Below, piece after piece: positions 57,801 through 64,000 of a stretch of DNA of 64,000 nucleotides; position 1 is the first letter of the stretch; each line of letters starts with the position of its first letter. Below the pieces are notes generated by a model. It did not search any database and was not told the DNA's origin. It worked only from the letters and a program-made list of their open reading frames with translations. Source of the stretch: Oryzias latipes (taxonomy: Eukaryota > Chordata > Actinopteri > Beloniformes > Adrianichthyidae); assembly GCF_002234675.1 (NCBI RefSeq), contig NC_019873.2, positions 12,406,735-12,470,734 on the forward strand, written 5' to 3'. The translations under genes were made by a program, and so were the position numbers.

Positions 57801-60433
57801 AATAAATTTGTAATTTACCTATTTTGTCATTTTGTAATGCATATTTTTTAAATGAAAAAAATATTTAGTGACTGTATCTGCTGGATAGGGGCCCACTCCC
57901 ACCAGCCAACCTGTACAGTGCTCAGGTCCATTTGACACCAAAATTGTTTTCTAGGCTGCCATCGTTGCAATTAAGGAAAATAGGAGGCTGGCCTGCAGAG
58001 ATTGGGCAATGTGTTTTGATCTTGTGTAATCCTTGTGCTATCCTAGGCACTTTAACATTGGGAGTGGGGTCATCTAGACCCACAAGACAGTGTGCTAAAC
58101 CTTTTCTCGTCAATGATATGTGATCTTCACTGGTGTCCATGGATTACATGAAATCCTCTTCACCTTTATCCACCTTTGTCATGGTAGGAATAACACGTCA
58201 ATGTAAGGGTGGGGTCATCTGGACCCCATAGGATAGCACAAAGGTTAAACATGCTTTAGTTGTTTAAAACGGTTCTTTGTGAAACCACAGCATAAACCAA
58301 ACTGCAAACAACACAATACTCTAAAGACAGACTGCAGTGGAAGATATGAAATACACTTTTCCAAAGACTTCTTTACATCCCCACAAGCCCATACTTTCCT
58401 TTATTGATAGAAGGTCTGGTTTTCTATGGACAACACTGTAGGGCTGGATAGAGAGAAGTCGGACTAGCAGAACAATGTTGATCGAGCACCAATCACACTG
58501 ACTGACAGGAGTAAGGAATCCATTCAGTTTTCAGATTTGCTAAAAGACTAAAATAAATGTTGATTCGGAATCCAACTGTAATGAGCAACTGGTAGCAAAG
58601 ATATGAACCTACAGGCTTTAGACTTTAACCTGTTTTCTATTCTACTGTCTTCACTCTCAGCTGAGTTTTTCACAACAGCTTGTACATGTGGACAGATGGA
58701 GCTTGTATGTACTGGCTGTATTTAGAAAAGTTAACTGGTGTTCCCTCTGATGACTCGTGAGTTTATCTGTAGTGAGGAGTTTAATCAGATCTGTAGGTCC
58801 CCCACCTGTCCCAAGTTCTTCATGGCTCCTCATCTCCTCCTGCAGGACCCTGAGCTCCTCCTTCAGGGCTGGGATGGAGTGGGCCTCCTGGTCCTGGAGG
58901 GGCCACTCCACAAACTCCAGGACCTCCTCCCCAAGCAGCAGCTGCATCACGTCATTGTGTCGGACTACATCGCCTTGAAGGGAGTAGAAAAAGTCCAGGA
59001 GGCCCGCGGTCCTGTTTTCCAGCTCCACATCGGCCTCTTGCAGAGCTGACAAAGAGCTGGCCAGCTGGGTCAGCCTCAGGTCCAAAGTGCTGCTTCTACT
59101 CTGCCCCAAGGCTAGCAGCTCCTTAACCTGCAGGGTAGGGGGAACAACAGCACCTTCTTAAATACATTGTGTTTGGTAGAAGATCTTTTTGTTTCTACAT
59201 CTGTGCAGGCTGTACTTGACTCCATCCCACCTGCTGGAGGCCACGTTGTAGCGCCTCCACCGCTGGTTCCCAGTCGCTGGCTCCACCCCATTGCCCTACT
59301 CCTCCCTCACTTTGCTCATCTAAGGCAACTCTATTTTCATTGGCTAGTGCGGTCACGTTGGCCACGGCCCTCTCCAGGAAACCCACGTTAGCTTTCAGTT
59401 CCTTGCAGTCACAGTTTTTGGACAAGTTCTGCTTGTAGGAGAGTGAAAACAGATAGTCGACGTCCTTGTCTGTGCGATGCATATGCTCCTCAAGCAGCGT
59501 CAGGTTTCTCCCCAGCTCCTCCACCTGTCTCTGCACTGACACTTTTGACTCCTCCACCTCCAGGCCTGTTTCCATAAACAAAACCTGGCTCCTTCGGGCT
59601 GTCTGGTTGATGAGTCGCTCAAGGTCTTTCAGGTTCTCTGTCAGCTGCTCTACCCCACCAGAGGTCACCTCCATGTCGTCCAATAGCTTGTCAACCTGCA
59701 CATGAACACACCTTCACATGACTTCCTCTCCTCAAACATATCTCACTGGAACTGAGAAATAAATTCTTGACGGGGCGTACCTTATTCGCATTGTTGAGCA
59801 ACTTGTTGTCCAGTTGTGTGACGGCATCCCAGAGCACTGTAGTGTTAGACGGTAAAGAGGGAGGATCCTCTGGCTCATCCTCATGGATGCTGTCCTGATC
59901 TGGTTTCAGCTCTGCAAGCGTGGTGTTCATGGCCTGCAGGTTGACCTGGGTTCAGAAGTTTAGGAAATACATTAGACCCAGAAAGTTATTCAGGTACTTG
60001 AGCAGTTCTAGTTTCAACACAAAAAAGACAAACAGGATTCAGATGACTGGCAGACGGCTTACCAACAACATCTTGTGGTGCCGCTTGAGCTTCACATCCA
60101 CATCTGTCTTGAAGCTGGTGAGGTTGTATTGAAGAATTGCATGTTGAGAGTGCAGCCTGTTCTCCATGTCAGTGCGATGTTCATCCATCTGCCTCTGAAC
60201 CTCATAGATCTGCACAAACACGTCATTCAGCTTGGCATCCAGCCGCTCCTCCACTCCCTCGTCACTCTGAGGGCCCTCCAGAGGGTCCCCTGCACGACTG
60301 GCCCCAAACTGGCGTCTCTTCAGCTGGGCCACGTCATTGGTCAATTGCCCCACCTGCTGGCTCAGGTGCTCCAGACGAGACATGACCAGTGTCATAAAGT
60401 GAGGAATTGGGAGGGTGGCAGGGTCTTCCACAC
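54476..60433 (-). CDS. mmrn2: mmrn2 (multimerin-2), 3' six exons, 5' end not found
   Basis: Minus-strand exons in transcript order: 60433-60063, 59945-59781, 59695-59231, 59127-58806, 55427-54939, 54870-54476. They keep one frame for 734 residues plus stop. Multimerin-2 is a secreted, disulphide-linked EMILIN-family glycoprotein of endothelial matrix. Visible in order: a coiled coil with DMENRLHSQHAIL and TDVDVKLKRHHKM (close to the human DVDTKLKRLHK region); heptad-rich coils with the Cys motif LSKNCDCKELKANV; HNDVMQLLLGEEVLEFV; LEEHLRLFKNVFINAD; and a C-terminal C1q domain. Several N-glycosylation sequons (NTT, NVT, NAT) fit secretion. The signal peptide and cysteine-rich EMI domain expected at the N-terminus are not seen in 60,434-64,000, so the 5' exons probably lie beyond the window. 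Related EMILINs are less likely given the specific motif matches. Confidence 0.92.
54939..55427 (-). CDS. mmrn2: mmrn2 exon with coiled coil and basic linker
   Basis: Starts GGKEEVPSADQPS (phase 1, matching exon end 58,806), then a coiled coil DLWKLEKKVEKLQQQLVKLE, RGLEEHLRLFKNVFINADVL and ATLELDKLWELMKRKGG, ending in a Lys/Arg/Gly-rich linker before the C1q domain. The human protein has the same order (coil, then RKGKK-type basic stretch, then C1q). Confidence 0.92.
55690..57025 (+). repeat. Large GC-rich repeat in mmrn2 intron (family D, long copy)
   Basis: An abrupt GC-rich block (about 55,730-56,480, many G4-C4 runs) passes into AT-richer sequence whose end, 56,840-57,025 (aaaaggggtttattcagaca ... 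gattaataacccctgttgtt), matches 11,265-11,450. I take the whole as one dispersed element, but the left limit is uncertain. Long frames on both strands of the GC block are compositional. Confidence 0.5.
57068..57097. repeat. (TAAA)n microsatellite
   Basis: aaataaataaataaataaat-type tract just after the family D repeat. Confidence 0.9.
57192..57228. repeat. Perfect 13-bp stem hairpin
   Basis: tcagttgctcctc (57,192-57,204) and gaggagcaactga (57,216-57,228) are exact inverted copies around an 11-base loop, within the 3.4-kb mmrn2 intron. The loop is T/C-rich. No known small RNA recognised. Confidence 0.8.
58027..58248. mobile_element. TTAA MITE, copy 4
   Basis: Left end taatccttgtgctatcctag (target TTAA mutated), right end ggatagcacaaaggttaa. 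The interior follows copy 1 closely (gtgatcttcactggtgtcca, accttttctcgtcaatgata) and keeps a longer right arm with ggtcatctggacccc. Lies in the mmrn2 intron. Confidence 0.8.
58806..59127 (-). CDS. mmrn2: mmrn2 exon, coiled coil with GEEVLE motif
   Basis: Acceptor cctgcag|gttaag; encodes VKELLALGQSRSSTLDLRLT, ELENRTAGLLDFFYSLQGDV, HNDVMQLLLGEEVLEFVEWP and ends HEELGTG at donor ggacag|gtgggg. Phase 1 end fits the start of exon 55,427. LLLGEEVLE corresponds to ALFGEEVLE of the human protein. Confidence 0.9.
59231..59695 (-). CDS. mmrn2: mmrn2 exon, coiled coil with Cys-x-Cys motif
   Basis: 155 codons, phase 0 both sides (gtgcag|gttgac; ctccag|gtggga at the donor side reads cagcag|gtggga). Contains METGLEVEESKVSVQRQVEE, TDKDVDYLFSLSYKQNLSKN, CDCKELKANVGFLERAVANV and NRVALDEQ. 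The CDC pair fits interchain disulphide linking in multimerins. A decayed copy of its middle lies at 61,147-61,199. Confidence 0.92.
59781..59945 (-). CDS. mmrn2: mmrn2 exon, acidic segment
   Basis: 55 codons, phase 0: VNLQAMNTTLAELKPDQDSI, HEDEPEDPPSLPSNTTVLWD, AVTQLDNKLLNNANK. Acceptor acccag|gtcaac, donor aataag|gtacgc. Confidence 0.9.
60063..60433 (-). CDS. mmrn2: mmrn2 exon, first coil seen in the window
   Basis: Acceptor tttcag|gtgtgg at 60,433 with two bases of a split codon, so coding continues upstream. Encodes VEDPATLPIPHFMTLVMSRL, EHLSQQVGQLTNDVAQLKRR, VFVQIYEVQRQMDEHRTDME and NRLHSQHAILQYNLTSFKTD, then VDVKLKRHHKMLL at donor gttg|gtaagc. This corresponds to the human segment after the EMI domain. 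Confidence 0.92.
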
Positions 60434-61146
60434 CTGAAACCAGAAAAAATGTAGCTGTAGCAGAACTACCTCAATAACACCCAAAACTCCAACATCTCAA
60501 ACCCCAACACCAGCCTCTTATCCCAACACCAAAAACCCCAACATGTCAAACCCCAACATCAGCATGTTACCCCAATGCCAAAAAACACGAACATCTCAAA
60601 ACTGAACAAAACCAAAAGGAACAAATGCAACACCAACAACCCTAAAATTTATAATCAACACCAACCCTAACATCAGCAGAGATGAGAAGCTAAGTCAAAA
60701 GATACATGATCCTAAAAACTAATCACTAAATGCTGAAGGCATCTGTGCATTGTTACATACCTGCCTTGAACACCAACCACGTAAGTGGCTTAAATTAGAG
60801 CATTGGATCAAAATCAGAGGTCGGCTAATATATTTTAAAGTTGTTAGTTTCTGTTGTGAAGTTGGTTCATTTTATATCAAAGTGAGTCGGGACAAGCTTA
60901 ATTTCTTTAACAAGCTTCCTGGAGGTTAAATGGTAAAATGCATAAAGTCAAAGTTGTGTTCCAAAGCTGCCTTAACAGGGAGATGAAGGTGTTTTCTCTC
61001 ATGTTCTCTCAGTGCATTCCCCCAGTTAAGGAGCTAATTTTAAGATTTTGATGACTGCAATGAGTAACACACATTATTTTTCTCCCCAGTACATTCCTAA
61101 TCTCCTTCCCCAAGATGTGCACAATTGATCCTTGTTAGTTCTCCTC
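60434..61146. other. mmrn2 5' intron, repetitive AACACC-type tract
   Basis: 60,480-60,680 is an A/C-rich region of loosely repeated 'ccccaacacca'/'acatctcaaa' units, a decayed minisatellite. No EMI-domain exon found on the minus strand. Confidence 0.55.
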
Positions 61147-61199
61147 CAGTTGCAGTCTTTGGACAAGTACTGCTGGGAGTAGATGGAGTACAGATGGTC
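61147..61199 (-). pseudogene. Fossil copy of an mmrn2 coiled-coil exon segment
   Basis: The minus strand reads DHLYSIYSQQYLSKDCNW, parallel to DYLFSLSYKQNLSKNCDC of the mmrn2 exon at 59,231-59,695 (8 of 18 identical, most others similar). The DNA also aligns over about 50 bp (shared tttggacaagt, ctgct and acagat) with 59,406-59,459. No splice sites frame it. It looks like the remains of a tandem duplication of part of mmrn2, or of a former neighbouring gene of the same family. Confidence 0.55.
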
Positions 61200-61791
61200 T
61201 TTTTGGCATAACAGGTGTGAAACCTCACCTGAACTCTGGTTTGGGCTAAACAAGATCAAAATAACCCATCTTAAAGGTTTATATGTACAACTTCCTCAAA
61301 AAAGCACATGGATCTTCCTTTCATCAAGATTCTTCTCACTTTTGGATTTGAGCATCAGCATCTTTGTCACATTAAAATGTTTAAATCCAAAAATCTAACT
61401 ATGCTGGTGGGTTGAAAGGTTATTTTAATCTAGTTACTTGGATGAACAACATGCCTGGACTTGTGTTCTTTTTTCAGCAGCACAAGGGGTTTCTCACACC
61501 CCCGCAGCTCCCCAGGGGCCACAGCTTCCAGAATTAAACGGACCCAAGCTGGCACGCAATGCAGGAAACCAGACCACACCACAGAAGTGCAGCTCTGAAG
61601 ATGGATCCAAAGCCAGTGTGCATTCAGCTTCTCTGGGATCAGCAGATCTTTTTTGGTTTTGTTATAGCCTAGACTGGAAGGATGCTGCTGGATGTTGAGT
61701 CAGCTTCCAAGCCCAGAAGATGCACAGAACATAACCCATTCCAGCAGAACTGAGTTAGATAGAGCCAAAATGGAAAGAACCTGACACTCAC
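61200..61791. other. No recognised gene
   Basis: A GC-richer patch at 61,460-61,640 is open on the plus strand but has no family resemblance or usable splice frame. Confidence 0.4.
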
Positions 61792-62315
61792 TGTGAGGTC
61801 ATCTTTCTTTTTTTTTCAAATTTCTTTTTTATTGAAAAAGCACAGGATAAATTGTACATTGTTTTGACGGGTTACAATGTTCATGCTTTCTCAGGTTTTT
61901 TTTGGAAAAATAAAAAAAACAAATAATAATCAATAAAAAAGGAACATGTGAGGGAGCAGGGACTTTTGAAACATAAATGATATGACATGATTTCAGATAA
62001 AGTCTGATCTTACAGGCTTAACATATTCTGTCCATATAGATCAAGTAGCGTAAAAAACATCCAGCCTTATTTGTAATGAGAGTGATATTCTTTCCATTAT
62101 ATAAATCCGTTGTTCCACATCAATCCAGTCCTCTGTCGTTGGTTGTTCAGGTTTAAGCCATTTTCTGGTTATTGCTTTCTTACTGGCTGCCAGCAGAATG
62201 TAAAGCAGTTTCTTATTTTTGTTGTCTAGGCCATCAATTTTACTCAAATACAGACTTTCAAAGGACAAGGGGAAAACAATAGAAAATACATTTAGCAGAT
62301 GTGAGGTCATCTTTC
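61792..62315 (-). mobile_element. 5'-truncated L1-type LINE with 16-bp duplication
   Basis: Flanked by perfect copies of tgtgaggtcatctttc at 61,792-61,807 and 62,300-62,315. The element is on the minus strand: a T-rich tract after the left copy is its A tail, and the right half encodes the end of an L1-clade ORF2 (LLYILLAASKKAITRKWLKP, QPTTEDWIDVEQRIYIMERI). Only the last ~85 codons and the 3' UTR were copied, as in typical 5'-truncated insertions. Confidence 0.9.
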
Positions 62316-63514
62316 AGTAAGACACATGCATTCAAGATATTGAAAGGAATTTCTGATGGATTTTTTTTTAACTTATAACCACTCTTCTACCAAATCCTAC
62401 AAATGTGCACAGAGCAGGTTTTGTTGTCACTGAGCGCAGTAATGGTCTGATGATCTACAGCAACCTAAATAGCTGGGAATCTCAGGAGCTTCAGAAACTT
62501 CCTGCTTTGAAGTCAACTCAAAAACATCTGTCTGCTGACATTTACTGTCATAAAATACAGGATGAGTTGGGCTCAGAGGCAGATGACATCAATATTAGCT
62601 GGTCTGAGTACAGTTTATAACAAACATCCAAACGTATCAGACTTACTGTACTCAATAGCTTTTCACTATAAGATGGCAGTTTTAGGTCTGAACAGTCCCA
62701 CACTAGGAGCAGGAAGGGCACCTGGGAGGTTACAGCTCCTCAGGAGGTAACAAGTTCACAGACCCATGACCCTAAGCATCGTGGGAAACGGGGAAGCTGG
62801 AATATGGGAAGCAGGAAGTGAGGTGGTGATGTCACACAGAAGCTGATCAGGTGACACGAGTGCAGGCAGTACATTATGGTCGCCTCACCCCCACCCCCCA
62901 AACCATACACATCCTTCTAAGGAAATCCTCTCTTTCTACGGATGTGTGTGTTTGTCCAGTGGTTTACATGTTTCATGTGTGTCTGCAGTCTGTTCTGTTC
63001 AAAGATCAATAACAAGTTCTAATACAATATTCAAATGGAAAAAGTACTGCAAACTAATGAATTTGATTCTCATACAGTAAACGCACACACTGGGCCAAGA
63101 TGTCAATTATTAATTTGGGGGATCTTTTTTCTAGAAAATTGCAAAAGCAAAACAGGTGTGTGGAGTGAAATGTCATGTTTTTATTTAACACAACATGCAG
63201 CACCAATAACTTATGTAAGTGTAAATTTATGTAATATCAGCTTTTTGTGACATTTCTATTGCATATGAAGTGTCTATTCTGCCGGTAGCCTTTGTGACAG
63301 CTTTGACAGCATTCATGTTTTCATCATTTAGAAATGTTGCAGTAACACAGTAACACCCAGCATGTGTAACATTAATCAGGTTGTTAGATCTATAGCAAAT
63401 GTAACAATATCAGTTACATTAACATGTCTTTTCTGTATCTAAATAAAAAAGATTCTTGTTTTCTGTAACCTCTGTAATTTAGTTACAACTGAAGTCTAAC
63501 TTTTATAACCCATT
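62316..63514. other. No recognised gene
   Basis: AT-rich probable mmrn2 5' intron or upstream sequence. Short unsupported frames only; no EMI domain or signal peptide recognised. Confidence 0.45.
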
Positions 63515-64000
63515 TTTCCGGGATATGGACACCGCCATTTGGAGCTAGACAAGGTCAGTAAGCAGTGATTGGTACAAGTTGGTCTGAATCAGTGTTTCTA
63601 TGGCAACTACTGTCTCCAATCAGGAGTGACCTTGTTTACAGTCCACACCCCTTCCACTGAAAGCGAGCTCAGGAGAATCTGTCAATTAAATGTTTTGATC
63701 ATTTTAGGTGAGGGCCACTGGGCACCACATGCTGTTATTGTGGCATCTGATTGGCCAATTTATAACATAAATAACTTGCAATAAAGGAATAATATTGTGA
63801 AAAAGAGTTAGGATTAGCAAGAACATATTAAAAAGGTACCAGGGCAAAAATGGTTATTCTGATAAATAGAATGACTGAATAATAGTTGTTTGTTTCTCTA
63901 CAGAAGTCTATGGGATTTGGCTTTTCTGAGACACCAAGTACTTCCTGTTTGGAATCCCAGTCAGGTTGGAGTCACTCAGTACTGGTCTCTTATACAGTCA
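63515..64000 (+). repeat. Dispersed repeat family B, copy at window end
   Basis: Starts near ccgggatatggacaccgcca and runs to the window edge, ending ggtctcttatacagtca. Matches 18,215-18,645 through most of its length and 29,040-29,237 in its last third. The terminal 'atgg' would fall just outside the window. Confidence 0.65.

Overview
The window is vertebrate nuclear DNA, almost certainly from a ray-finned (percomorph teleost) fish. It has short GT-AG exons in long AT-rich introns, a dense mix of fish-type transposons (Tc1/mariner, hAT, TTAA-flanked MITEs, RTE/L1/L2-type LINE pieces, tRNA-derived SINEs), and three protein genes recognisable by family. The repeats would suit a medaka-like genome, but the species cannot be fixed by reading alone.

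Layout. Positions 1-10,000 are repeat-rich and mostly non-coding; the exception is a CpG-rich block (2,370-2,640) holding a possible minus-strand first exon that I cannot name. At 10,214-14,211 (+) lies prorsd1, a 169-residue stand-alone YbaK/ProRS-editing-domain protein in four exons; its third intron carries a 1,580-bp Tc1 element. Positions 14,212-27,800 are intergenic apart from a possible orphan 5' exon/promoter near 17.1-17.4 kb. A CpG-rich block at 27.8-28.6 kb is the probable usp54 promoter. usp54 runs 34,383-51,620 (+) with 21 coding exons; spliced at the sites I list they give an unbroken 1,462-codon reading frame. mmrn2 lies tail to tail with it (54,476-60,433, -): six 3' exons are present, ending in a C1q domain, while the signal peptide and EMI-domain exons are not seen and probably lie beyond the window end.

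The three genes do not form a pathway: a tRNA-editing-type enzyme, a cytoplasmic deubiquitinase-family protein and a secreted endothelial matrix glycoprotein. Nothing resembling an operon, CRISPR array, phage or toxin system is present.

The points most worth a second look are evolutionary. A SINE has a 19-bp target-site duplication that re-created a usp54 splice acceptor. A hAT element with a perfect 8-bp duplication is nested in an older element. A decayed copy of an mmrn2 coiled-coil exon lies upstream of the recognised mmrn2 exons. Four copies of one TTAA MITE and several other repeat families occur more than once within the window. All coordinates and splice sites were read by eye; no alignment or search was run.
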